DNA from: Ruminiclostridium papyrosolvens C7
Lineage (GTDB): Bacteria; Bacillota; Clostridia; Acetivibrionales; DSM-1351
Reading direction: 5' to 3'
Length of the DNA: 64,000 bases
Assembly: GCF_000421965.1 (NCBI RefSeq)
Contig: NZ_ATAY01000030.1
Location: 62,001 to 126,000, forward strand
The notes beneath the pieces are model-generated. The model did not search any database and was not told where the DNA came from. It worked only from the letters and a program-made list of their open reading frames with translations. Made by a program: the position numbers and the translations under genes. Positions 1 to 8,361 of the stretch are shown in pieces (within the stretch, counting starts at the first letter, position 1; each line of letters opens with the position of its first letter).

Positions 1-896
1 ACCTTGATACTGCAAATTATGAGCCGCCAGAGATACCAAAGTTTGAATATAAATGGCAATGGGCATACAGAGACAAATTTGAAAAGGCAGGAATAACAGC
101 ACTTTTAGGGAGCGGTTTTGACCCGGGAGTTACTAGTGTTTTCTGTGCATATGCTCAGAAACATTATTTTGATGAAATACATTATATAGATATAGTGGAT
201 GCAAATGCGGGAGATCACGGATACCCATTTGCTACAAACTTTAATCCTGAAATAAATATACGTGAAATAACTGCAAAAGGAAGCTATTGGGAAAACGGAG
301 ACTGGGTTGAAACAGAACCCCTTGAATTAAAAAGGGTTTACAATCTTCCGGAAATAGGACCAAAGGATGTTTATTTGTTACACCACGAAGAAATTGAGTC
401 TTTGGCACTAAATATCAAAGGTGTAAAAAGAATCAGGTTTTGGATGACTTTCTCGGAGAAATACCTTACACACTTAAGAGTCCTTGAGAACGTAGGTATG
501 ACATCCATTGAACCCATTGATTTCGAAGGCCAGAAGATTATTCCTCTCCAGTTCCTTAAGGCTGTACTTCCTGATCCTGCTTCACTTGGGCCAAGGACTA
601 AGGGGAAAACAAACATCGGCTGTATTATACAAGGTATTAAAGACGGAAAGCCAAGAACGTATTATGTGTATAACGTATGTGTACATGAGGAATGTTATGC
701 GGAAGTAGGTTCACAGGCAATTTCCTATACAACAGGAGTTCCTGCAATGATAGGAGCTATGATGATGTTAAAAGGAATCTGGAAAGGGCCGGGTGTTTTC
801 AATATTGAAGAATTTGATCCCGATCCGTTTATGGAAGAACTAAACAGATGCGGACTTCCTTGGAAAGAAAGCTTCGCACCAGAGCTTATAGACTAG
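1..896 (+). CDS. carboxynorspermidine dehydrogenase (saccharopine dehydrogenase family), 5' partial
   Basis: The reading frame is open from the window edge (first whole codon at 3) and ends at TAG 894-896, giving about 297 residues of a family usually near 400, so the N-terminal Rossmann part lies outside. Visible segments such as GSGFDPGVTSVFCAYAQ and DANAGDHGYPF are typical of the Lys9/LYS1-like saccharopine dehydrogenase family. The next gene encodes a carboxynorspermidine decarboxylase, so the likely role is NADPH-dependent condensation of a diamine with aspartate semialdehyde to form carboxy(nor)spermidine, the alternative spermidine route common in Firmicutes and gut bacteria. The family is clear; the precise substrate is inferred from the neighbour. 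Confidence 0.85.
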   Translation, partial: LDTANYEPPEIPKFEYKWQWAYRDKFEKAGITALLGSGFDPGVTSVFCAYAQKHYFDEIHYIDIVDANAGDHGYPFATNFNPEINIREITAKGSYWENGDWVETEPLELKRVYNLPEIGPKDVYLLHHEEIESLALNIKGVKRIRFWMTFSEKYLTHLRVLENVGMTSIEPIDFEGQKIIPLQFLKAVLPDPASLGPRTKGKTNIGCIIQGIKDGKPRTYYVYNVCVHEECYAEVGSQAISYTTGVPAMIGAMMMLKGIWKGPGVFNIEEFDPDPFMEELNRCGLPWKESFAPELID

Positions 897-912
897 TAAG
901 GTACATCAAGCG

Positions 913-974
913 GCCGCTGCCAAATGTCAAAACTACTGAATAGTTGAGGCTGGCGGCGGCTGATTAACTTTTTT
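913..974 (+). terminator. GC-rich hairpin with T-run between the two polyamine genes
   Basis: Arms 913-922 (GCCGCTGCCA) and 951-960 (TGGCGGCGGC) pair over 10 bp with one G-T wobble, and a smaller internal stem AACTA/TAGTT (931-935 and 941-945) caps them. A run of six or seven T follows at 968-974. It could be an intercistronic attenuator or partial terminator, since nspC begins only 33 bases later with its own GGAGG. Confidence 0.55.
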
Positions 975-1007
975 AAATAAATTTCGGCTCATGGAGGCTA
1001 ATATAAA

Positions 1008-2156
1008 TTGATTAAAAATTTAGATATTGATATAAAAAGCTTGCCGACGCCATGCTACATAGTTGATGAGCGTCTTCTTGTAAAGAATCTTGAAATTCTG
1101 GATTCAGTTCAAAAGCGCACAGGTTGCAAAATACTTCTGGCACAAAAAGGTTTTTCCATGCATTCTGTATATCCGCTGGTTGGAAAATATCTGGCAGGAG
1201 TTACTTCAAGCTCTTTGTTTGAGGCAAGACTGGGTTACGAAAAAATGGGCAAAGAGGTTCATATTTATGCCCCTGCATATATAGAAGAAGAGTTTGATGA
1301 GATAATGAAATACTGTGACCATATAGTGTTCAATTCATTTCATCAATGGAACAAATATAAAGACAAGGTAAAGACGTCTGATAAAAAAATAGGCTGTGGA
1401 ATTCGTATAAACCCTGAGTATTCTGAATTGGAGCATCCAATATATGACCCATGCTACAAATTCTCAAGACTGGGCGTAACCCTTCCCAACTTCAAGCCTG
1501 AGGAGCTGGACGGTATTGAAGGGCTCCATTTCCATACAATGTGCGAGCAGAATTCAGATACACTGGAGAGAACAATTAAAGTAGTTGATGAAAAATTCGG
1601 ACATTATATCAAGGATATGAAATGGCTGAATTTTGGCGGAGGCCATCATATAACCAGACCTGATTACGACATAGAAGCACTTGAACGTTCAATTAAATAC
1701 TTTCAGGATAAATACGGTATTGACGTATATCTGGAGCCCGGAGAGGCAGTCGCATTAAATACCGGCTATCTTGTAGCAAAGGTACTTGACACAGTAGAAA
1801 ACGGAATGAATATTGCAATATTAGATACTTCGGCAGCCTGCCATATGCCGGATGTACTGGAAATGCCATATAGGCCCAACATAATCGGTGCTGGAAAGCC
1901 GGATGAAAGCCCGATAACCTACAGGCTTGGAGGACATACCTGTCTGGCTGGGGATATTATCGGAGACTATTCTTTTGAACAAAACCTGAAACCGGGCGAC
2001 AGACTTGTTTTCTGTGATATGGCACATTATACAATGGTTAAGAACAATACCTTCAACGGTGTAAACCTTCCCTCCATTGCACTTTACAGTGAAAAGGAAG
2101 GAATAAGGATAATAAAGCGGTTCGGATATGAGGATTTTGAAGGCAGATTATCGTAA
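1008..2156 (+). CDS. nspC: carboxynorspermidine decarboxylase
   Basis: A 382-residue PLP enzyme of the alanine racemase-like fold III decarboxylase family. It decarboxylates carboxynorspermidine or carboxyspermidine to norspermidine or spermidine in the cytoplasm. The probable Schiff-base lysine is K47 in LLAQKGF; other family landmarks are HFHTMCEQ, LNFGGGHH, LEPGEAV, GHTCLAGD and CDMAHYTMVK near the C terminus. Length is right for NspC. The start is TTG at 1008 with GGAGG at 993-997, 10 bases upstream. It follows the carboxynorspermidine dehydrogenase gene on the same strand, separated by a hairpin, so the two very probably form one polyamine unit. Confidence 0.9.
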   Translation: MIKNLDIDIKSLPTPCYIVDERLLVKNLEILDSVQKRTGCKILLAQKGFSMHSVYPLVGKYLAGVTSSSLFEARLGYEKMGKEVHIYAPAYIEEEFDEIMKYCDHIVFNSFHQWNKYKDKVKTSDKKIGCGIRINPEYSELEHPIYDPCYKFSRLGVTLPNFKPEELDGIEGLHFHTMCEQNSDTLERTIKVVDEKFGHYIKDMKWLNFGGGHHITRPDYDIEALERSIKYFQDKYGIDVYLEPGEAVALNTGYLVAKVLDTVENGMNIAILDTSAACHMPDVLEMPYRPNIIGAGKPDESPITYRLGGHTCLAGDIIGDYSFEQNLKPGDRLVFCDMAHYTMVKNNTFNGVNLPSIALYSEKEGIRIIKRFGYEDFEGRLS

Positions 2157-2181
2157 TTGATAGACGGTATTTCTGGTTATG

Positions 2182-2236
2182 CGGAAAGTGTATTTCGGGT
2201 TAAATATAAACCTGTAATACACTTTCCGTATTTTTT
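2182..2236 (+). terminator. rho-independent terminator after nspC
   Basis: Perfect 13-bp arms CGGAAAGTGTATT (2182-2194) and AATACACTTTCCG (2216-2228), with a further weak inner pairing, followed by T-rich 2231-2236. It closes the polyamine operon. Confidence 0.85.
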
Positions 2237-2271
2237 GTAAATTGTAGTATATGTATGTATGCTACACAATA

Positions 2272-2300
2272 TTGAAAAACAAATAGGAATATAGTATTAT
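2272..2300 (+). promoter_or_regulatory. candidate sigma-A promoter for the SGNH/MBOAT pair
   Basis: TTGAAA at 2272-2277, a 17-base spacer and TATTAT at 2295-2300, 40 bases before the ATG at 2340. Good match to a vegetative promoter, read by eye only. Confidence 0.5.
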
Positions 2301-2339
2301 GTGGAGGATGTGGTAAAAAATACTAATTAAAGGTGAAAT

Positions 2340-3392
2340 ATGAAAATTCTAAGAAAATCAATTGTGTTTTTAATAATTTTTTTGATATCAACCGAGATTA
2401 TTTTTACATATGCTTTCCCTGCAAGATATGTTTATAATCAAAGAATTAACTATGAAGTGTTTAAAGATAATGTTTATTCTATAGAGTTGGCTGTTAAATC
2501 CATTAAACAAACTATTTCAAGAGAAAACATAAAAAATTATTACATATTTATTGGAGATTCAGTTGGTTATGGAACCCCATGTCCTCCAGACAAAACAATC
2601 AGTAGTTACTTAAATACTATTTCAAAAAATGAAGGCAAAGATGTTAAGTTTTTTAATTTAGCACTACCGTCAACTATGTTCGGAGATTATTACACAGTTT
2701 TGCTTTTGTTGAAGAAATATGATGTTTCAATAGATAATGTTATCTTGAATTTTTCTTATTGGGAAATAAATGCAAAGACTCCGACATACTGGTTTAACCA
2801 TTATTTAAAGGAGCTAGATAATAATAGCTATAATAAAATGGTGGAATTAGGTGCAATAAAAGAAGATTCACTTTGGAAAAACATCAAAGCAGAGATATAT
2901 CATTTTGCCAATAGAAATATCGGAATTATTGGAAATAGTGGATTTGTAACAAATAAGATAAAATCAATAACAAATAGCTTGCTAAAAGAATCTAAACCGG
3001 CTTTGAGCGTATGGAGTTCAAAGGCAGATTTGAAAAATGCTATGACAAAGCCCGAAAATAGATGGTATTTCTCGGATAAGAAGTTTAATCTGACTGAAAA
3101 CGGTATACAAATTTATTTTATAAACAAGATTATTGAGTTACAAAAGGATAAAAATATAATATTTATATTAAATGCAACAAATAACCAACTGCTTGAAAAT
3201 GAGACAGCAAAACAGGGCTATAAGGATAACATTGCTGCTATAGAAAAGCTTTTTAACGATAAGAATGCAAAATTTTTAAATTACAATAATAAAGTTGACT
3301 ATAAACTTTTTTCCGATCATGTACATTTACTGCCGGATGGATATGCATTCATTGCACAGGATTTATGGAATAAATTTGACAAGGAGATATAG
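2340..3392 (+). CDS. membrane-anchored SGNH/AlgX-like acetyltransferase partner protein
   Basis: A 350-residue protein with one N-terminal hydrophobic segment (about residues 8-27) and an extracytoplasmic SGNH-hydrolase-like domain. The nucleophile block is FIGDSVGYG with Ser74, and the C-terminal catalytic pair is Asp326-x-x-His329 in FSDHVHLLPDGY. Proteins of this type (AlgJ/AlgX/DltD-like) take an acyl group delivered by an MBOAT membrane protein and place it on a polysaccharide outside the cell. The MBOAT gene starts two bases after this stop codon, which strongly supports a paired function. The target glycan is not evident, because no polysaccharide synthesis genes are adjacent. Confidence 0.75.
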   Translation: MKILRKSIVFLIIFLISTEIIFTYAFPARYVYNQRINYEVFKDNVYSIELAVKSIKQTISRENIKNYYIFIGDSVGYGTPCPPDKTISSYLNTISKNEGKDVKFFNLALPSTMFGDYYTVLLLLKKYDVSIDNVILNFSYWEINAKTPTYWFNHYLKELDNNSYNKMVELGAIKEDSLWKNIKAEIYHFANRNIGIIGNSGFVTNKIKSITNSLLKESKPALSVWSSKADLKNAMTKPENRWYFSDKKFNLTENGIQIYFINKIIELQKDKNIIFILNATNNQLLENETAKQGYKDNIAAIEKLFNDKNAKFLNYNNKVDYKLFSDHVHLLPDGYAFIAQDLWNKFDKEI

Positions 3393-3394
3393 AA

Positions 3395-4837
3395 ATGCTG
3401 TTTAATTCAATCGAGTTTTTAATATTCTTTCCTGTAGTAACAGTGTTGTACTTTTTATTACCACACAAAATTCGTTGGTTTTTGCTTTTAATTAGTAGCT
3501 GTATTTTTTATATGGCATTTGTTCCTAAATACATATTAATACTTGGAGTTACTATTGTTGTTGATTACTTTGCGGGGATAATTATTTCACGGATGCAAGG
3601 TAACAGTAAGAGAATATTCCTTATTGTAAGCTTAATTACAAACATAGGAATGTTATTTGTCTTTAAATATTTTAACTTCTTTAATGAGAATATAAAGCAT
3701 TTATCGGACATGTTAAATTGGAATTATCCAATAGCTGGTCTTTCCATTATATTACCTATTGGTCTTTCATTCCACACGTTTCAGAGTATGAGCTACATAA
3801 TTGAAGTATATAGGGGTAAACAACAGCCGGAGAAGCATTTTGGAATTTATGCCTTATATGTTATGTACTACCCGCAGTTAGTTGCCGGGCCAATTGAGAG
3901 ACCTCAAAACATGCTGTGGCAATTTCATAAAGAGCATAGCTTTGATGCTCAGAGGGTTTCAGATGGTTTAAAGCTTATGGCTTGGGGGTTTTTCAAAAAA
4001 ATAGTAATTGCAGATAATCTGGCGCTGGTAGTAAATAGTGTTTATGGAAATCCAACGGCAGTAAACGGTTTTTCCTTAGTAATTGCAACCTACTTCTTTG
4101 CTTTTCAAATATACTGTGACTTCTCAGGATATACAGATATTGCGCGCGGAGCTTCGAGAGTAATGGGAATTGAATTGATGCAGAATTTTAAAAGGCCATA
4201 TTTCTCAAAGACAATATCTGAATTTTGGAGGAGATGGCATATATCACTATCAAGCTGGTTTACTGATTATGTGTATATCCCTTTAGGCGGCAACAGATGT
4301 GCTAAATGGAAGTGGTTTAGGAATACTATGATAGTATTTCTTCTTAGCGGACTTTGGCATGGAGCCAATTGGAACTATGTTATTTGGGGCGGATTAAACG
4401 GTTTCTATTTAGTCTTTGCAATAATTAGTAAGGACATAAGAGGCAAAATTACAAAATGGACAGGCATAGATAAATTCCCAAATGTAAACAAAGTGGTCAA
4501 AGTATTTTGTACATTTAATTTGATATGCTTTTCATGGATATTCTTCAGAGCTAGTTCGTTTGCAGAGGCCGTCACAATTATTAAGCGTATTTTTATGGAT
4601 TTCAGCCTGAAAATTGACATAGGAAGAGCAGGAGTTTCCAGATACCAACTGTTATTGAGCTGTGGAGTAATTATTTTATTACTGGCAGTGCAGTTATATC
4701 AACGAAATAGAAAGATAATTAATGATCTAAATACGCGACATGTTGCGTCTAGGTGGATTGTTTACTATTCAGCATTAATTTTTATTATTATATTTGGAGT
4801 TTTCAATACCAATTCTTTTATTTATTTTCAGTTTTGA
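3395..4837 (+). CDS. MBOAT family membrane-bound O-acyltransferase (AlgI-like)
   Basis: A 480-residue polytopic membrane protein with about ten hydrophobic segments. It carries the AlgI/DltB family signatures FWRRWHISLSSWFTDYVY and SGLWHGANWNYVIWGG; the invariant MBOAT histidine is His322 in WHGANW. It would move an acyl group (commonly acetyl) from the cytoplasmic to the outer face of the membrane for transfer by the SGNH protein encoded immediately upstream (2-base gap, translationally coupled). The family is certain; the acylated polymer is unknown. Confidence 0.9.
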   Translation: MLFNSIEFLIFFPVVTVLYFLLPHKIRWFLLLISSCIFYMAFVPKYILILGVTIVVDYFAGIIISRMQGNSKRIFLIVSLITNIGMLFVFKYFNFFNENIKHLSDMLNWNYPIAGLSIILPIGLSFHTFQSMSYIIEVYRGKQQPEKHFGIYALYVMYYPQLVAGPIERPQNMLWQFHKEHSFDAQRVSDGLKLMAWGFFKKIVIADNLALVVNSVYGNPTAVNGFSLVIATYFFAFQIYCDFSGYTDIARGASRVMGIELMQNFKRPYFSKTISEFWRRWHISLSSWFTDYVYIPLGGNRCAKWKWFRNTMIVFLLSGLWHGANWNYVIWGGLNGFYLVFAIISKDIRGKITKWTGIDKFPNVNKVVKVFCTFNLICFSWIFFRASSFAEAVTIIKRIFMDFSLKIDIGRAGVSRYQLLLSCGVIILLLAVQLYQRNRKIINDLNTRHVASRWIVYYSALIFIIIFGVFNTNSFIYFQF

Positions 4838-4955
4838 TGATATCACGTCTTGTACGAGCACTAATTACCGTATTATGCAATACTGCTAACTTATAGTAAC
4901 AAAATTATATAAATGTCACAATTTTATATGAAGAAGTAAGTTTTCTAAATTAAAA

Positions 4956-5002
4956 TGCCTCCTTTATCGTGTTAGAATTAGAACATATTAATAAAGGAGG
5001 CA
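4956..5002 (+). promoter_or_regulatory. hairpin that sequesters the ribosome-binding site of the sugar-binding protein gene
   Basis: TGCCTCCTTTAT (4956-4967) is the exact reverse complement of ATAAAGGAGGCA (4991-5002), which contains the AAAGGAGG Shine-Dalgarno sequence for the ATG at 5008. The 12-bp stem has a 23-base loop. In mRNA it would hide the ribosome site, or act as a 5' stabilising stem. Function is inferred. Confidence 0.6.
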
Positions 5003-5007
5003 AAAAT

Positions 5008-6366
5008 ATGAAAAAAGTAATTGGAAAAACCCTTTCTGCCGCTTTAGCACTAGCTATGACAGTATCAATTGCGGCTTGTGGTTCAGGGAACCAATCCGAA
5101 TCATCATCCTCTTCGTCGGCAGCAAATACTTCATCAGCGGCTACAACAACTACTGTAGCATCAGGCGATCCTGTAAAGTTGTCTTTGTGGCATATTCAGA
5201 CAACTGAGCCTATGACATCCAACGTTAAGGCAGATATTGACAGGTTCGCTAAAGACAATCCAAAGTATTCAGTGGATGTTCAGGTTATGCAGAACGATGC
5301 ATACAAAACAAAGCTGAAAATTGCGTTGAGTTCAAATACTGCACCTGATATATTCTTTAGCTGGACCGGCGGTTCAATGAACGAATATGTTGATGCAGAC
5401 AAGATTGTAGATTTAACACCTTACATGGATAAAGACAATTATAAGGACCGTTTCATGGATGCAGGTATTAATCAGGCTACATACAAAGATAAGATATGGG
5501 GTGTTCCTGTAGAAAATACATCAGTTGCAATGTTCTTCTACAATAAAGACTTATTTGCTAAATATAACCTTCAGGTTCCAAAGACTATAAAGGAACTTGA
5601 AACTGTATGTGATACTTTAAAGAAAAATGGTATAATCCCATTCTCACTGGCAAACAAGACCCAATGGACAGGTTCAATGTACTATATGTACCTTGCTAAC
5701 CGTATTGGTGGAGCAGATGCATTCAAGAATGCAGCTGCACGTACCGGATCATTTGAAGATGAATCATTTAAGCAGGCTGGGACTATTATACAGGATTGGG
5801 TTAAAAAGGATTACTTCAACAAGGGATTCAACGGTCTTGATGAAGATTCAGGACAATCCCGTACACTTCTTTACACTGAAAAAGCAGCTATGACTCTTAT
5901 GGGTTCATGGTTCCTTTCAACAGCTGCAGGCGAAAACAAAGACTTTATGAAAAAAGTAGGCTCATTCGCATTCCCGGCTGCTGAAGGCGGTAAGGGTGAA
6001 CCGGATGCAGTTGTTGGTACTGTTGGAGACAACTTCTATCATATTGCAAAGACTTGTAAAGACCCTGAAGGCGCATTCAAGGCTATCCAGTACATGATAG
6101 ATGATACAGCAGTTGCAAAACGTATCGAAGCAGGAAGAGTTCCTCCAGTAAAGGGTGTAAAGGTTAGCGATCCTCTTCTCCAGAACGTTTTGGATGCAGT
6201 TCAAAAAGCTCCTTCTGTTCAGTTATGGTATGACCAGTACCTGTCACCTGAATTGAGCGATCTCCATAAGAGTACTACACAGGCTTTATTCGGATTATCA
6301 AAGACTCCTGACCAGGTTGATAAGGAAATGGAAGCAAAGGCTAAGGAGTTAGCAGCTAAAAAATAA
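5008..6366 (+). CDS. ABC transporter sugar-binding lipoprotein
   Basis: A 452-residue solute-binding protein of the carbohydrate uptake (CUT1, family 1) type. The signal peptide ends in a lipobox SIAAC with Cys24, then a Ser/Thr-rich linker to about residue 52. The mature domain contains APDIFFSWTGGSMNEYVD, WGVPVENTSVAMFFYNKDLF and AMTLMGSWF, as in oligosaccharide binders. An ATG also exists in frame at 4969, but AAAGGAGG lies at 4993-5000, so 5008 is the start. Two permease genes follow, with no ATPase gene, as is usual for CUT1 systems sharing an MsmK-like ATPase. It is a close paralogue of the protein at 8362-9660. The substrate is probably a plant-polysaccharide oligosaccharide, inferred from the GH3 gene downstream. 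Confidence 0.9.
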   Translation: MKKVIGKTLSAALALAMTVSIAACGSGNQSESSSSSSAANTSSAATTTTVASGDPVKLSLWHIQTTEPMTSNVKADIDRFAKDNPKYSVDVQVMQNDAYKTKLKIALSSNTAPDIFFSWTGGSMNEYVDADKIVDLTPYMDKDNYKDRFMDAGINQATYKDKIWGVPVENTSVAMFFYNKDLFAKYNLQVPKTIKELETVCDTLKKNGIIPFSLANKTQWTGSMYYMYLANRIGGADAFKNAAARTGSFEDESFKQAGTIIQDWVKKDYFNKGFNGLDEDSGQSRTLLYTEKAAMTLMGSWFLSTAAGENKDFMKKVGSFAFPAAEGGKGEPDAVVGTVGDNFYHIAKTCKDPEGAFKAIQYMIDDTAVAKRIEAGRVPPVKGVKVSDPLLQNVLDAVQKAPSVQLWYDQYLSPELSDLHKSTTQALFGLSKTPDQVDKEMEAKAKELAAKK

Positions 6367-6396
6367 GTATTAGAGTGACGTAAAGTAAATTCAGAG

Positions 6397-6442
6397 TATA
6401 AATTGATTGGGTACTAACTTACAGGTACCCAATCAATTTATA
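6397..6442 (+). repeat. 18-bp perfect inverted repeat between binding-protein and permease genes
   Basis: Arms TATAAATTGATTGGGTAC (6397-6414) and GTACCCAATCAATTTATA (6425-6442) match perfectly around a 10-base loop. There is no strong T-run, so it looks like a 3'-stabilising or partly terminating stem that would keep binding-protein mRNA above permease mRNA, a common arrangement in binding-protein operons. Confidence 0.75.
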
Positions 6443-6524
6443 CAGAATAAACTTAACGTAAGAAAAAAAGATATATAATCCTTATTTCTCTAAAATCAAT
6501 GCAATTCAGGAAGGGGAAGATATA

Positions 6525-7427
6525 ATGCAAGCTACCCGCTCATTATCAGAATACAGAAAAAGGAGTACGTTAACAGCAACAACAGTATTTCTTCTGCCCG
6601 TATTCTTTTTTATTCTTATTTTTATTATATATCCTATAATTGATTCATTTTGGCTGAGTCTACATGAATGGAACGGCATTACTTCCGGAAAAGCTTTCTT
6701 GGGTCTGGAAAACTGGAAGACTCTACTGGGAGATAAAATCTTTTTCAAAGCTTTTTTAAATAACATGATTATAGTGGTATTGTCCATTGCAATCCAGCTC
6801 CCTATAGCAATGGCTATTGCTTTTCTTCTCGACACGGGGGGGAAGAAACTTAATTTCCTTAAAATGATATATTTTCTTCCAATGCTAATGTCATCAGTAG
6901 CAGTTGGATTCTTATTTAAGTATACATATGACCCTCAGTTCGGATTAATCAGTGCAGTTGATACTATGTTAGGCGGACAGGGAATGGTTGATGTGCTGGG
7001 AGACCCGCATAGAGCCATTTTTGGTGTAATAGCAGTTATATGCTGGCAGTTTATACCTTTTTACATGGTTTACTTTCTGGCAGCATTAAGTTCGTTGCCG
7101 GTTGAAATATATGAAGCATCAATTATTGATGGTGCATCCCATAGCCAATATTTTTGGAGGGTTGCTTTACCATCCATGAAGGGAACTATTAAAAGTGCAG
7201 CTGTCCTGTCACTTGTAGGTTCTCTCAAATATTTCGATTTGATTTACGTTATGACACAAGGCGGTCCTGACGGTGCCACAGAGCTCATGGCGACGTACAT
7301 GTATAAGAATGCATTTACCATAGGTAAAATGGGATACGGTGCTACGGTAGCATCCGGAATGTTTATAATAATTACCGTTATTTCCTTGGTAACACTCAGA
7401 GTGATAAACGGAAAAGAGGAGGCCTGA
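6525..7427 (+). CDS. sugar ABC transporter permease (MalF/UgpA-like)
   Basis: A 300-residue inner-membrane permease with six predicted membrane segments. The cytoplasmic EAA loop reads YEASIIDGASHSQYFWRVALP (first residues YEASIIDGA), which contacts the ATPase. It pairs with the permease encoded directly downstream, with which its stop codon overlaps. The ribosome site AGGAAGGGG lies just before ATG 6525. Together with the binding protein at 5008 it forms a CUT1 oligosaccharide importer. Confidence 0.9.
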   Translation: MQATRSLSEYRKRSTLTATTVFLLPVFFFILIFIIYPIIDSFWLSLHEWNGITSGKAFLGLENWKTLLGDKIFFKAFLNNMIIVVLSIAIQLPIAMAIAFLLDTGGKKLNFLKMIYFLPMLMSSVAVGFLFKYTYDPQFGLISAVDTMLGGQGMVDVLGDPHRAIFGVIAVICWQFIPFYMVYFLAALSSLPVEIYEASIIDGASHSQYFWRVALPSMKGTIKSAAVLSLVGSLKYFDLIYVMTQGGPDGATELMATYMYKNAFTIGKMGYGATVASGMFIIITVISLVTLRVINGKEEA

Positions 7428-8263
7428 TGCACATGAAAAAGAAATTTAAAGTCGGAAAAATAATCGTTGCCTTACTGGCATTGATATGGCTTGCAATTGC
7501 AGGTGCTCCTTTCTACTTTATGGTGGCATCAGCCTTCAAAGAACAGTTTGAGATATTTACAACAGGAGTTTTTGCAATACCGAAAGGCCTGTACTTGCAG
7601 AACTTTCACAAGGTCATTGAGGGGGATTTTTACAAGTACCTTTTTAATAGTATATTTGTAGTTGGAGTATCATTAGTATTGATATTATTTACATCTCTGT
7701 TTGCTTCATATCCTTTTTCAAGATTCAAATTTAAACTTAACAAGCCTCTTTTCGGAATAATAGTTGCTGCAATGGCTGTACCGATACATGTAACTTTGAT
7801 ACCTGTATTCCAGCTTACACAAAAATTGAACCTGTATGATACAATATTTGCACTCATTGGCCCATATACCGCTTTCAATCTGCCTATATCCGTATTCATA
7901 CTTACAGGATTTATGGCACAAATTCCAAAAGAACTGGAGGAATCGGCCGAAATTGACGGATGCGGCAAGTATCGCACATTCTTCAACATTATAGCACCAC
8001 TTTCAAAGCCGGGACTTGCAACACTCGCCATATACAACAGTGTAAACATGTGGAATGAGTTCAGCTTTGCTCTTGTACTTACACAGTCACAGAAAAGCCG
8101 TACACTTCCCCTTTCAATATGGGAGTACCAAGGACAGTATAATGCTAACATACCTATGATTATGGCTGTTTTGACCTTATGTGCATTGCCGATGATTCTT
8201 GCATTTGCCATTGGTCAGGATAAACTCATAAAAGGAATGATGGCCGGTGCGGTTAAAGGATAA
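7427..8263 (+). CDS. sugar ABC transporter permease (MalG-like)
   Basis: A 278-residue partner permease with six membrane segments and the EAA motif EESAEIDGCGKYRTFFNIIAP. The start may be ATG 7427, which overlaps the previous stop codon, or ATG 7433; GAGGAGG at 7416-7422 lies 4 or 10 bases away respectively. It completes the importer but no ATP-binding subunit is encoded nearby, so an ATPase elsewhere in the genome is needed. Confidence 0.9.
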   Translation: MHMKKKFKVGKIIVALLALIWLAIAGAPFYFMVASAFKEQFEIFTTGVFAIPKGLYLQNFHKVIEGDFYKYLFNSIFVVGVSLVLILFTSLFASYPFSRFKFKLNKPLFGIIVAAMAVPIHVTLIPVFQLTQKLNLYDTIFALIGPYTAFNLPISVFILTGFMAQIPKELEESAEIDGCGKYRTFFNIIAPLSKPGLATLAIYNSVNMWNEFSFALVLTQSQKSRTLPLSIWEYQGQYNANIPMIMAVLTLCALPMILAFAIGQDKLIKGMMAGAVKG

Positions 8264-8302
8264 TTTTAACATAAAACAGGGTAAAATCGCAGTAGTTTGC
8301 TA

Positions 8303-8331
8303 CAGACATAAGCCTCCAGATGGTATATAAT
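8303..8331 (+). promoter_or_regulatory. candidate promoter for the sensor operon
   Basis: CAGACA (8303-8308), a 17-base spacer and TATAAT (8326-8331) precede the second binding-protein gene. A separate promoter here would allow the sensing genes to be expressed independently of the importer, as reported for the cellodextrin system of R. cellulolyticum. Confidence 0.4.
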
Positions 8332-8361
8332 AAGGCTATAAATTAACTAATGAGGTATAAT

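Noticed and set aside
7630-8211. 193-codon open frame on the minus strand
   Set aside because: It lies wholly opposite a clear permease gene, has no ribosome site and its product has no sensible composition.
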